Shown piece after piece: positions 1-7,459 of a stretch of DNA of 64,000 nt. The notes beneath the pieces were generated by a model, which saw nothing but the letters and a program-made list of their open reading frames with translations, made no database searches and was not told the DNA's origin. This stretch comes from Streptomyces sp. NBC_01142 (lineage in GTDB: Bacteria; Actinomycetota; Actinomycetes; Streptomycetales; Streptomycetaceae): the NCBI RefSeq assembly GCF_026341125.1, contig NZ_JAPEOR010000001.1:2232001-2296000 (forward strand), written 5' to 3'. Numbering within the stretch: position 1 is the first letter of the stretch; every line of letters begins with the position of its first letter. Position numbers and translations under genes: made by a program.

Positions 1-774
1 GCCGGATACGAGGTGTTCCAGAAGGGCGCCAGGGTCAAGAGGCTGCCGGCCACCCAGCAGATGGTGGACATCGACCGGCTGAGCCCGAAGACCGTGTACA
101 GCTTCACCGTGCGGGCGCGGGACGCCGCCGGGAATCTCTCGAAGCCGAGTGCCGCGATCGCCGTCACCACCCCGGCCCCCACGCCGCAGGACAAGAAGGC
201 GCCGACGCGGCCGGCCAAGCTGCGGGGCAAGGCCGACGGAGGCCGTGCGGCCACCCTCACCTGGGAAAAGGCCGCCGACAACATCCGGGTCAGCTCGTAC
301 GACATCTACCAGGAGGATTCCCGCATTCACAGCGTGCTCGGCGCCGAGACGACCGCGCGCCTCACCGGGTTGCGGCCCGGCACCATCTACACCTTCACCG
401 TCCGGGCGCGTGACGCCGCCGAGAACTCCTCGCCCGACAGCAATGCGGTGGACCTCACCACCGCTCCCGCGCCCGGCGACGAGGTGCCGAGCACCGCGCC
501 CACAGACCTGAAGGCGATCGCCCGGAACAGGAACGTCGATCTGACGTGGACCCCACCCGGGACGGGCGGCCCGGTCAAGGAGCACCAGCTCTTCCTGAAC
601 GGCAAGTTGGCCACGACCATTGTCTGGGGTGCCGCGCCTCCCGCCGGGACTGCGACGTACACCTTCGCGGTCACGGACAAGCCCGGCACCCGCTACAGCG
701 TCAAGCTCCGCGCCAGACTCCCCGACGGGAAGTGGGGTGACTTCTCCGCGCAGCGCACGGTGGTGATCGGCTAG
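1..774 (+). CDS. Fibronectin type III repeat protein, C-terminal part
   Basis: The reading frame is open from base 1, so the start lies outside the window. At least two FN3 modules are visible, each ending in a segment like TVYSFTVRARDAAGN or TIYTFTVRARDAAEN followed by a Pro/Thr-rich linker. A third, more divergent FN3-like module forms the C-terminus. FN3 arrays in Streptomyces usually belong to secreted hydrolases or cell-surface proteins, where they act as spacers or carbohydrate-adjacent modules. The catalytic or anchoring part, if any, is upstream and cannot be seen. No wall-sorting motif or TM segment occurs at the C-terminus, so the product is probably free or held by its N-terminal part. 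Confidence 0.85.
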   Translation, partial: AGYEVFQKGARVKRLPATQQMVDIDRLSPKTVYSFTVRARDAAGNLSKPSAAIAVTTPAPTPQDKKAPTRPAKLRGKADGGRAATLTWEKAADNIRVSSYDIYQEDSRIHSVLGAETTARLTGLRPGTIYTFTVRARDAAENSSPDSNAVDLTTAPAPGDEVPSTAPTDLKAIARNRNVDLTWTPPGTGGPVKEHQLFLNGKLATTIVWGAAPPAGTATYTFAVTDKPGTRYSVKLRARLPDGKWGDFSAQRTVVIG

Positions 775-1372
775 CCCACTGCCGCGGTCTGTCTTCCGGG
801 CTCGCGCAGCTTGTCCCGTATCCGGATCCGTCCAGGGAAATGCCTGGCTCACGGCGTGATGGAAGCACCGTCCTCGGCGGCGTGGAGGTCGGGCGAAGAA
901 GGCCAACTAAGGCTCGCGTACAGGCACGTTCAAAGTGGGCCCCCGCCACCGGATCGCTTCCGTGGCGAGGCGCCTTCGTTCGTGTGCGCTCAGCCTTGCG
1001 CGGCGAGCTCCTCGAGGGCCGTCCAGCCCTCGGAGCGACGCGCAGGGTCGGCCCTGCCTTGTCCTTTGAATCGCGGACGTGGATGGTGCCGGGGCGGGCC
1101 GCGGCCTCAACGCACTCGCCGCCCGACCCCGTTTCGATCGGAAGCACTTGGATTCGACGTTGCGACGATGCCCGTGCAGCCAGGATCTGCTCCAGCTGGC
1201 CCGGCCCGGCAGATGCCCCGCAAGATTACCTACATCGCCCCGGCGGCGGAACGGTATACGGCCCTCTTCGAGCTTGCGGTGGAATGCCCGGGAATCTCCC
1301 AGTATGAACTGATCAAGCGTGCGACTTCTTCGGTTGGCGCCGCGTGGGCAAGGACCGTCCGGCGAATCGATG
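775..1372. other. 598-bp gap without a supported gene
   Basis: Open frames exist here on both strands but none has a convincing ribosome site or protein-like composition over its full length. The only protein-like stretch is on the plus strand at about 1213-1380: it starts MPRKITYIAP and continues PGISQYELIKRATSS then TVRRID, resembling the recognition part of a winged-helix domain. It is not supported as an intact gene and may be the remnant of a decayed regulator or mobile-element gene. Confidence 0.4.
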
Positions 1373-1612
1373 TCACCGATGGCGTCTCGGCGCCTTCGGT
1401 CGCCTCGAATATGCAACTATGTATCCGGTCGCGAGAAACAACCCCAGAATGCCGATACCGGTGAACGCCAGGATTTGAAGGATTCCCGAACCACTCGAAA
1501 TTCCAGCGATGGAACCTGCGACTCCGGTGAACGCTCCAAGGACGCCAAGGATGAGCGTTCTGTGGTTTCCGAACAATCCGTCGACGAGAAGCCTTCTGCC
1601 CGGACCGGTCAT
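1373..1612 (-). CDS. Small two-TM membrane protein, third gene of WXG-like unit
   Basis: The product has 79 residues starting MTGPGRRLLVDG. The start is chosen because GGAGG sits 6 nt upstream of this ATG, although the frame is open further back. Two hydrophobic segments are visible (about residues 18-39 and 44-66), the second ending LFLATGYIVAY before a basic tail SRRPKAPRRHR. Only 25 bp separate it from the upstream WXG-like gene, so it is probably co-transcribed. No family was recognised. Its size, membrane location and place after a putative secreted effector would fit an immunity or accessory membrane protein, but that is inference from position only. Confidence 0.65.
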   Translation of the reverse strand: MTGPGRRLLVDGLFGNHRTLILGVLGAFTGVAGSIAGISSGSGILQILAFTGIGILGLFLATGYIVAYSRRPKAPRRHR

Positions 1613-1637
1613 GTTATCCTCCCTGTTTCCAGGCGCT

Positions 1638-2675
1638 CTACTTCCAATGTACTCGTCCTGGGTCCTTGGGAGCCATAATCTTTGCATCGGGTCGCTCCGA
1701 GGCATTCTGGGCCGGCGTGTAATAGAAATCCAGACCTGTGGCGACGACACTGGCAGGGAATCCGAAGACCTTCCCTCCGAAACTCCCAACCTTATTCACC
1801 AGGGTCGGCTGGCGGTGCCTTCCGCCGCCGCCGGATGTCTCCAGCAGCGAGGACCCCATGCCGGCCGCAAAGGCAGGCGTGCCACCGATGAAGTACGACC
1901 TTGCATTGGCCCAGTCCCTCTTCTGTACGCTGTCGGCGCTGTTCAGCCAGGATCTGTAACCTATGAACTCGGCGACCGGCTTGATGGTGCCGCTGCCGAA
2001 CTTGCCTCGTGACGCGTTGTCGAGCCTGGTTTGGATCTCCTTGTCGGAGAGCTCCTTGAGGGAGATCCTATTTCCGCTCTCCTGTCCGCGTTCCCTGCGT
2101 ATCTGTCGTGCCTCTGCAAGGGAGACCGGGGCGGTCGGCAGGAATCCGATGTCGTAACTGTCGCTCATGTCCCGCAGTGCCCAACGGAGGGTTGAGTCCG
2201 TTTGATCGGCATCTTCAAGAGCCTGGCGCGTTCTTTCCTTGTACGAGGAAATGGTAGTCTCGTAGGCCTTTCTGAGGTCGCCAATGTCATCCGGTTTCAC
2301 CCTGTTGGGGTCCACAAAGACCGACCCGTCGTTCGGATTCACCAAGAGGTGTTCGTGGCCCTCCAGGCCGTTCGTGATGTTGTCGAGTTCCCCCTTCGCG
2401 GAGCGAAATGAATTGAGACAGTTGTTCAAAAATTTATGGACGCTGCCTGCCTCGCTCTCCGCGTTGTCTATCTGATTTCTTATTCCGTTGAGCGCTGTGA
2501 AGGCCGTTTCAGCCGCCTCGCCTTCCCAGTCTGATTCCCGGAGTCCTTTCGCCACCTCGTTGTTGAAGGTCCAGCCGGATTGATGAACGAGTTTGGGTGA
2601 ATTTGCCCAGGCGTCAACAGCTGCGGAAAATTTGTCCAGATTCACAGTCTTGAGGTCTGTGTAGGTCAGCGACAT
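1638..2675 (-). CDS. WXG-like type VII secretion substrate-type protein
   Basis: The 345-residue product has an all-helical N-terminal region of about 110 residues containing DWEGEAAETAF near residue 50. This W-x-G turn between two helices is the mark of WXG100/LXG-type proteins exported by ESX/type VII systems. A charged linker (LAEARQIRRERG) follows. The C-terminal third is Gly-rich and partly hydrophobic (TPAFAAGMGSSLLE, then GFPASVVATGL). No nuclease, deaminase or ADP-ribosyltransferase motif was recognised there, so an effector role is unproven. The gene begins 8 bp after the upstream partner gene and is less GC-rich than the surrounding genes, a sign of possible transfer. Confidence 0.7.
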   Translation of the reverse strand: MSLTYTDLKTVNLDKFSAAVDAWANSPKLVHQSGWTFNNEVAKGLRESDWEGEAAETAFTALNGIRNQIDNAESEAGSVHKFLNNCLNSFRSAKGELDNITNGLEGHEHLLVNPNDGSVFVDPNRVKPDDIGDLRKAYETTISSYKERTRQALEDADQTDSTLRWALRDMSDSYDIGFLPTAPVSLAEARQIRRERGQESGNRISLKELSDKEIQTRLDNASRGKFGSGTIKPVAEFIGYRSWLNSADSVQKRDWANARSYFIGGTPAFAAGMGSSLLETSGGGGRHRQPTLVNKVGSFGGKVFGFPASVVATGLDFYYTPAQNASERPDAKIMAPKDPGRVHWK

Positions 2676-2683
2676 GCCGCCCC

Positions 2684-3121
2684 CTAAATGACGTCGCCCG
2701 GTTTGTAAGTGCCCTCACCACGGAAGCTCTTCTTTCGCTCCTCCTCCTCGTTCCCGAAGGAATTCGCCGATGATCTCAGAGCCTTCGCGAGCCCTTCGTT
2801 TCCGATCTGGCCGCTTACGTATTTTACGCCCTTCTTCCAGGAATCAATAAATTCGGTGAACGCCTCGTCAGAGGAGAAACCTTTCATGGATCCGGATATC
2901 TCGGAGGTTTTCGACACTGCGATCGTGTGGGCGTCACGGAATTCCTTGGATGCCTTGTGCTCAGCTCTTTCCGCGCGGCCCCGGAGGAGGGAAGGTGTCA
3001 CATGAAGCTTCTTCTTGGAGCCCTGGCCTCCGCCGTCGTCGGCTTGATTGAGCCGCATTTGTGTGGCGCGCTCCGCTTTCGCCGTCGCCATGTGCTGGGC
3101 CCACTCGTCGTCAAAAGACAT
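2684..3121 (-). CDS. Small charged partner protein of the WXG-like locus
   Basis: The 145-residue product starts MSFDDEWAQHMATAKAERA. The start is chosen because GGGGGAG lies just upstream, although the frame continues back. The protein is helical and rich in Lys, Glu and Asp, with no TM segment, signal peptide or catalytic motif. Proteins with a similar MSF(D/E)EEW start commonly sit directly upstream of WXG-like genes in Streptomyces type VII loci, so a partner or chaperone role is plausible; this is family memory plus position. It is the first gene of the three-gene minus-strand unit and follows a 400-bp leader with phased CGTAT repeats. Confidence 0.65.
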   Translation of the reverse strand: MSFDDEWAQHMATAKAERATQMRLNQADDGGGQGSKKKLHVTPSLLRGRAERAEHKASKEFRDAHTIAVSKTSEISGSMKGFSSDEAFTEFIDSWKKGVKYVSGQIGNEGLAKALRSSANSFGNEEEERKKSFRGEGTYKPGDVI

Positions 3122-3526
3122 GTCTCCCCCGTTCAACGCACGCTGAGCGGGCGCCCGTTCGCCGTCCGTAGGGGCCCGCAAATGCACGCTATCCGACGAG
3201 TCGGCTCGATCGTCGTGGGGCGGCGTATCCGCTGCGTATGTGCTTCGTATGTTCTTCGTATGTGTCGCGTATGGAAGGACCGCGCGCCGCTGGCCTCGCA
3301 CGGCTTCCGCCGTGCGCTCACGGCGCGGCGAGCCCGACGAGTGTGCGGTGAGCCGTGCCCGCCGACGGCTACTTCTCGTAGGTGCCCCTGGTCGTGGTGC
3401 GTGCGCCCCCACTTCGACGTGCGTGCACGTCGGCTGCCGTGTACGTCGGATGACGAGCGCAGCGCAGTGCGGGCGCTTGCGCTGTCCGTACCTCTTGAGG
3501 GGTGCCGCTGCAGGCAGTGAGCGCGG
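3122..3526. other. 405-bp leader region of the WXG-like unit
   Basis: No gene is supported in this gap. It separates the monooxygenase stop from the first gene of the WXG-like unit, both on the minus strand. Apart from the phased CGTAT repeats annotated separately it is GC-rich sequence with several CGTGC/GCACG-type short inverted repeats around 3400-3440, where GACGTGCGTGCACGTC forms a short palindrome. It probably holds the promoter of the WXG-like unit. Confidence 0.5.
3224..3272 (-). promoter_or_regulatory. Five CGTAT direct repeats with exact 11-bp period
   Basis: CGTAT occurs at 3224, 3235, 3246, 3257 and 3268, each exactly 11 bp apart. Read on the minus strand the best units are ACATACGAAGA, ACATACGAAGC and ACATACGCAGC. 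They lie 103-151 bp upstream of the WXG-like unit on the same strand. Eleven-bp direct-repeat units are the known architecture of PhoP-type (OmpR-family) operators in Streptomyces, but this sequence does not match the Pho box, so the regulator is unknown. Confidence 0.55.
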
Positions 3527-4735
3527 TCAGCGCTTCAGCTCCCGCCCGCCGAACACCCCCGCCCCGTCCGCCCGGCCCCACCACTCCTCCAGCCCCGCCT
3601 GGTCCAGCGTCCGCCAGTCCGGGGTTCCCTGCACCAGGGCGTGGCCCAGGCTGCGGCCCAGGTTCACCATCGTGCGGCCCGACGTGGCGCGGGCCTCGTC
3701 GTATGTGCGCAGGGCCGCACGCCAGTCAGCGGTCGTGGTGAAGGCGGATTCCAGGGTGGTCGCGTCCTGGAGGGCCTTCACCGCGCCCGCGCCCGTGTGG
3801 GGGCGGGCGACCGCGGCCGCGTCGCCCAGGAGGAGGAAACGGTCGGTGGGGACGCGGGGAGCCGTGAAGTCGTACATCGGCTGGCTGAAGACCTCCGCAG
3901 GGGCGGTCTGCCTGATCAAGGCGCCCCAGTAGGGCGGGAGCCGGGTCTCGGCGATATGAGCGAGGCGGTGGTGCAGGGCCTCGGTGAGAGTGCCGGGTGG
4001 GAGGCTCGTGGGGGTGGTCAGGTGGGCGTCCAGGCCCGGGGGAGGGGTTGCGTAGAGGATCCAGTTGACGCGGTGGCCGCCCGCGCCGTCCGGGATGCGG
4101 TAGACGATCATGTGGCCGCCGCTGAAGACCACATAGATGCAGTCAGTGGTGTTCCAGAGGGAGGGGTCGGCCAGTCGCGAGACCGGGAACGCGCCGCGCC
4201 AGGCCAGGTAGCCCGCGTACTCCGGGCGTACGTCGGGGCAGGCCGCCGCCCGCACCACCGAGCGGTAGCCGTCGGCTCCGATCACCAGGTCGAAGGACTG
4301 GGTGAGTCCGGGAGTGCGGACCTCCGCGGCGGTTGCGGACGCCTCCACCGAGTCGACTGTCGTGCCCGTACGGAACCGCACCGAGCCAGGGACCCGCGCG
4401 CGCAGCTCCCGCCACAGCGGACCCCAGTTGTACGTACGGAACGGGAAGGGCAACGTGCCGATGTGGCGGCCGAGGGGATTGCCGCTGTCGCCGTCGCGGA
4501 CATACCAGCGGCGTTGCGTCAGTTGGACCCAGGGCATGGCCGCGTCCAGATAGCCGGCCGCCTCCAGCTCGGCGTAGCGCGCGTTGTGCACCGCCAGGCC
4601 CACACCGCGGTCCGCCAGGTCCCCCGCGGACCGTTCGTACACGGTGATCTCGTCAACTCCCGCACGGTGTACGGCGAGTGCCGCCGCGCAGCCCGCGATG
4701 CTTCCGCCCACAACGGCAACCCGTAATTTCCGCAT
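3527..4735 (-). CDS. FAD-dependent monooxygenase (PHBH type)
   Basis: The product (402 residues) starts MRKLRVAVVGGSIAGCAAA, a Rossmann GxGxxG-type FAD-binding fold. The second FAD motif is LLLGDAAAVARPHTGAGA near residue 285, and a mid-protein LVIGADGYRS corresponds to the DG motif of class A flavoprotein monooxygenases. Such enzymes hydroxylate aromatic or polyketide-like substrates using NAD(P)H and O2; the substrate cannot be read from the sequence. The ATG at 4735 is preferred over upstream GTG/TTG codons, which overlap a terminator-like hairpin. The gene is followed by a 400-bp gap and is not obviously part of an operon. Confidence 0.85.
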   Translation of the reverse strand: MRKLRVAVVGGSIAGCAAALAVHRAGVDEITVYERSAGDLADRGVGLAVHNARYAELEAAGYLDAAMPWVQLTQRRWYVRDGDSGNPLGRHIGTLPFPFRTYNWGPLWRELRARVPGSVRFRTGTTVDSVEASATAAEVRTPGLTQSFDLVIGADGYRSVVRAAACPDVRPEYAGYLAWRGAFPVSRLADPSLWNTTDCIYVVFSGGHMIVYRIPDGAGGHRVNWILYATPPPGLDAHLTTPTSLPPGTLTEALHHRLAHIAETRLPPYWGALIRQTAPAEVFSQPMYDFTAPRVPTDRFLLLGDAAAVARPHTGAGAVKALQDATTLESAFTTTADWRAALRTYDEARATSGRTMVNLGRSLGHALVQGTPDWRTLDQAGLEEWWGRADGAGVFGGRELKR

Positions 4736-4755
4736 GCGCTCATCGTCGCAGCGCA

Positions 4756-4787
4756 ACACCCCCGGTGCTGTGCGGTACCGGGGGTGT
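4756..4787 (-). terminator. 11-bp perfect hairpin downstream of aceB
   Basis: ACACCCCCGGT at 4756-4766 pairs perfectly with ACCGGGGGTGT at 4777-4787 around a 10-nt loop. It lies 61-92 nt past the aceB stop on the transcribed strand and just ahead of the monooxygenase start, consistent with a factor-independent-type terminator. There is no T-run, as is common in Streptomyces. Confidence 0.6.
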
Positions 4788-4830
4788 CGGCCGGACTGTG
4801 TCGGCCGGACGGTGTCGGCCGGACTGTGTC
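4784..4830. repeat. 14-bp tandem repeat, three full copies and a partial
   Basis: GTGTCGGCCGGACT (last base varies T/G) starts at 4784, 4798 and 4812, with a diverged fourth unit at 4826. It fills the gap between the aceB stop and the terminator-like hairpin, sharing GTGT with the hairpin arm. Confidence 0.85.
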
Positions 4831-4847
4831 GGTCGGCCGCTGTGCGG

Positions 4848-6470
4848 TCAGCCGACCAGCTGCTCGTACGCCGGCAGCGTGAGGAAGTCCTCGTAGTTCT
4901 CGTCGAGGGCCACCTTCAGCAGCAGGTCGTGCGCCTGCTGCCATTTGCCGGCCGCGAAGGCCTCGTCGCCGAGCTCCGCGCGGATCGCGACGAGTTCGTC
5001 CGCGGCGATCTTGCGGGCCAGCTCCGGGGTGGCTCGCTCGCCGTTCTCGAAGACGACACCCGCGTTGACCCACTGCCAGATCTGGGAGCGGGAGATCTCC
5101 GCGGTGGCCGCGTCCTCCATCAGGTTGAAGATCGCGACCGCGCCGAGGCCGCGCAGCCACGCCTCGATGTATCGGATGCCGACCTGGACGGCGGCGACCA
5201 GGCCGCCGTAGGTCGGCCTGGCGTCGAGGGAGTCGATGGCGATCAGGTCGCCGGCCGCCACCGAGACGTCCTCGCGCAGGCGGTTCTTCTGGTGGGGGCT
5301 GGTGCCCAGGACCGCGTCGAACGAAGCCATCGCGATCGGCACCAGGTCCGGGTGCGCGACCCAGGAGCCGTCGAAGCCGTCGCCCGCCTCGCGGTCCTTG
5401 TCCGCCTTGACCTTCTCGAAGGCGACCTTGTTGACCTCGGCGTCCTTGCGGGACGGGATGAAGGCCGCCATGCCGCCGATCGCGTGCGCGCCGCGCTTGT
5501 GGCAGGTGCGGACCAGCAGTTCGGTGTACGCCCGCATGAACGGGGCGGTCATCGTCACCGCGTTGCGGTCCGGGAGCACGAACTTCTCGCCGCCGTCACG
5601 GAAGTTCTTGACGATCGAGAAGAGGTAGTCCCAGCGGCCCGCGTTCAGGCCGGCCGCGTGGTCGCGGAGCTCGTAGAGGATCTCCTCCATCTCGTACGCC
5701 GCTGTGATCGTCTCGATCAGGACGGTCGCACGGACGGTGCCCTGCGGGATGCCGATGTAGTCCTGGGCGAAGACGAAGATGTCGTTCCACAGACGGGCTT
5801 CCCGGTGGGACTCCGTCTTCGGCAGGTAGAAGTACGGGCCCTTGCCGAGCTCGATGAGCCGCTTGGCGTTGTGGAAGAAGTACAGGCCGAAGTCGACCAG
5901 CGCACCGGGGACGGGCCGGCCGTCGAGGTGCAGATGGCGCTCCTCCAGGTGCCAGCCACGCGGGCGCATGACGACGGTCGCGAGCTCGTCGGCGGCCTTG
6001 AGGGCGTAGGACTTGCCGGAGCGGGGGTCCGTGAAGTCGATGCGGCGCTCGTAGGCGTCGATCAGATTGAGCTGGCCGAGGACGACGTTCTCCCAGGTGG
6101 GAGCGGAGGCGTCCTCGAAGTCGGCGAGCCAGACCTTCGCGCCCGAGTTCAGGGCGTTGATGGTCATCTTGCGGTCCGTCGGTCCGGTGATCTCCACACG
6201 GCGGTCGTTGAGGGCCGCCGGGGCCGGGGCGACCTTCCAGGAGTCGTCCGCGCGGATGGCGGCGGTCTCCGGAAGGAAGTCCAGGGTGGACGTGCGGGCG
6301 ATCTCGGCGCGGCGTTCGCCGCGGCGGGCGAGGAGCTCGTCACGCCGGGGCGTGAAGTTCCGGTGCAGCTCGGCCACAAAGGCGAGGGCCGCGTCGGTGA
6401 GTACCTCGTCCTGCCTCGGCAGAGGCTCGGCATCGACGATGGCCAGCGGGGACGGCGCTGGTGCGGACAT
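4848..6470 (-). CDS. aceB: Malate synthase A
   Basis: The 540-residue product matches the usual length of malate synthase A, which condenses glyoxylate with acetyl-CoA to malate in the glyoxylate shunt. Characteristic segments are [34 protein letters not shown] with the catalytic-region Arg, [16 protein letters not shown], and [14 protein letters not shown] near residue 365. GGAAG lies about 10 nt before the ATG. The neighbourhood (allB, alc, IclR-type regulator) indicates that this copy disposes of glyoxylate released from allantoin via ureidoglycolate. Its promoter at 6598-6638 carries two palindromes shared with the allR and allB promoters. No isocitrate lyase is adjacent, which supports the purine link rather than acetate growth. 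Confidence 0.96.
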   Translation of the reverse strand: MSAPAPSPLAIVDAEPLPRQDEVLTDAALAFVAELHRNFTPRRDELLARRGERRAEIARTSTLDFLPETAAIRADDSWKVAPAPAALNDRRVEITGPTDRKMTINALNSGAKVWLADFEDASAPTWENVVLGQLNLIDAYERRIDFTDPRSGKSYALKAADELATVVMRPRGWHLEERHLHLDGRPVPGALVDFGLYFFHNAKRLIELGKGPYFYLPKTESHREARLWNDIFVFAQDYIGIPQGTVRATVLIETITAAYEMEEILYELRDHAAGLNAGRWDYLFSIVKNFRDGGEKFVLPDRNAVTMTAPFMRAYTELLVRTCHKRGAHAIGGMAAFIPSRKDAEVNKVAFEKVKADKDREAGDGFDGSWVAHPDLVPIAMASFDAVLGTSPHQKNRLREDVSVAAGDLIAIDSLDARPTYGGLVAAVQVGIRYIEAWLRGLGAVAIFNLMEDAATAEISRSQIWQWVNAGVVFENGERATPELARKIAADELVAIRAELGDEAFAAGKWQQAHDLLLKVALDENYEDFLTLPAYEQLVG

Positions 6471-6597
6471 GAGCTGTCACTTCCTTCAGCGGGCGGTGCC
6501 CGGCGGCCGCCGGGCTCAGAGATACGGCACTCGGTGCCGCAGGAGCCGAGATGCGGTCGCGGGCGCGTCTGGAGAGTCGGGCGCTTCTGACCAGTGG

Positions 6598-6638
6598 ATA
6601 GTAGTTTCCTCATGGTGGAAGTTCAATGGTTTGTTGAT
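6598..6638 (-). promoter_or_regulatory. aceB promoter with two overlapping candidate AllR operators
   Basis: On the minus strand a -35 TTGAAC (6621-6626) and -10 TACTAT (6598-6603) are exactly 17 bp apart. The spacer contains a TTCC-N7-GGAA palindrome at 6606-6620 (plus strand TTCCTCATGGTGGAA), matching 12 of 15 bases of the site in the allR promoter. A second palindrome, TTCAATGGTTTGTTGAT at 6622-6638, overlaps the -35 box and matches 13 of 17 bases of the site at the allB promoter. A repressor bound here would block RNA polymerase directly. Confidence 0.7.
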
Positions 6639-6686
6639 ATCGAGATTCTCTGAGTCGACAGACCATGGCTCTGAGTGCCACGCCGT

Positions 6687-7292
6687 TCACTCAAGGTGCG
6701 CCAGATCTTCCGCGGTGTCGATGTCGTACGCCTGGGCCACGTCGCCGCACTCGACGAGGGACAGCGCGCCCTCATGGGCCTTCAGATAGGAACGGGCTCC
6801 GCGATCGCCGGTCGCACTCGCCGCGATGTCCTTCCAGCGATGCGCGCCGAACAGAACGGGATGCCCGCGCTCCCCTCCGTACGCGGCCGCGGTGAGCGAG
6901 TCGGGGGAGCGGTACGAGGCGCGGACCCGGGCCACCGCCGCCGCGCCGATCCCCGGCTGGTCGACGAGAGAGACGAGGGCCGCGTCCGCCGCCGTGGCGG
7001 CCAGGGACTCCAGACCCGCGCGCAGCGAGGAACCCATGCCCTCCTCCCACTCCGGGTTGTCGACCAGTACACAGCCGGAGAGATCCGCCCGCTCGCGCAC
7101 CCGGTCGGCCGACGCCCCCAGCACCACGTGCACAGGGCCGCAACCGCCCTCGCGCAGTACGCGCACCGCATGCTCGACCAGTGGTCTTCCCCGGTGCTCG
7201 AGCAGCGCCTTCGGGCGTCCGCCGAGCCGGCGGCCACCTCCCGCCGCAAGCAGCAGTCCGGCGACGATCGGTTCCTTCGGTGGTTGTGCCAT
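6687..7292 (-). CDS. MobA-like NTP transferase (MocA-type)
   Basis: The 201-residue product starts MAQPPKEPIVAGLLLAAGGG with the nucleotidyltransferase signature LLLAAGGGRRLGG-PKALL, followed by VDNPEWEEGMGSSLRAGL and the acidic metal-binding segment LVSLVDQPG. These are features of MobA/MocA-family enzymes that add CMP or GMP to molybdopterin, or act on other small substrates. Molybdenum cofactor is needed by xanthine dehydrogenase, and the gene sits next to purine catabolic genes. A role in maturing xanthine dehydrogenase is therefore attractive, but no dehydrogenase gene is in the window. A clear AAGGAG lies just upstream of the ATG. Confidence 0.8.
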   Translation of the reverse strand: MAQPPKEPIVAGLLLAAGGGRRLGGRPKALLEHRGRPLVEHAVRVLREGGCGPVHVVLGASADRVRERADLSGCVLVDNPEWEEGMGSSLRAGLESLAATAADAALVSLVDQPGIGAAAVARVRASYRSPDSLTAAAYGGERGHPVLFGAHRWKDIAASATGDRGARSYLKAHEGALSLVECGDVAQAYDIDTAEDLAHLE

Positions 7293-7459
7293 AAGGACTC
7301 CTTACCTCATATACGGGCGAAGCGCTGCGCCGTTCGTGTGCCACCGTCAGGCTTTCGGAACCGCCCGGTCCGAGCGGGTCGTCCAACGTGGAGAGCGCAG
7401 GGTGACCTTGGATAAGGTGCATCTCCAACACTGAAGTTCGCCATGGGGGACAAGAGTCG

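Noticed and set aside
811..1464. 217-codon plus-strand frame after the FN3 gene as an intact gene
   Set aside because: Most of the translation is random-looking, and its end runs opposite the well-supported small membrane gene; only a short HTH-like stretch is noteworthy.
4584..6590. A 668-codon plus-strand open frame opposite aceB
   Set aside because: Same cause: antisense shadow of a clear malate synthase gene, with no ribosome site and low-complexity translation.
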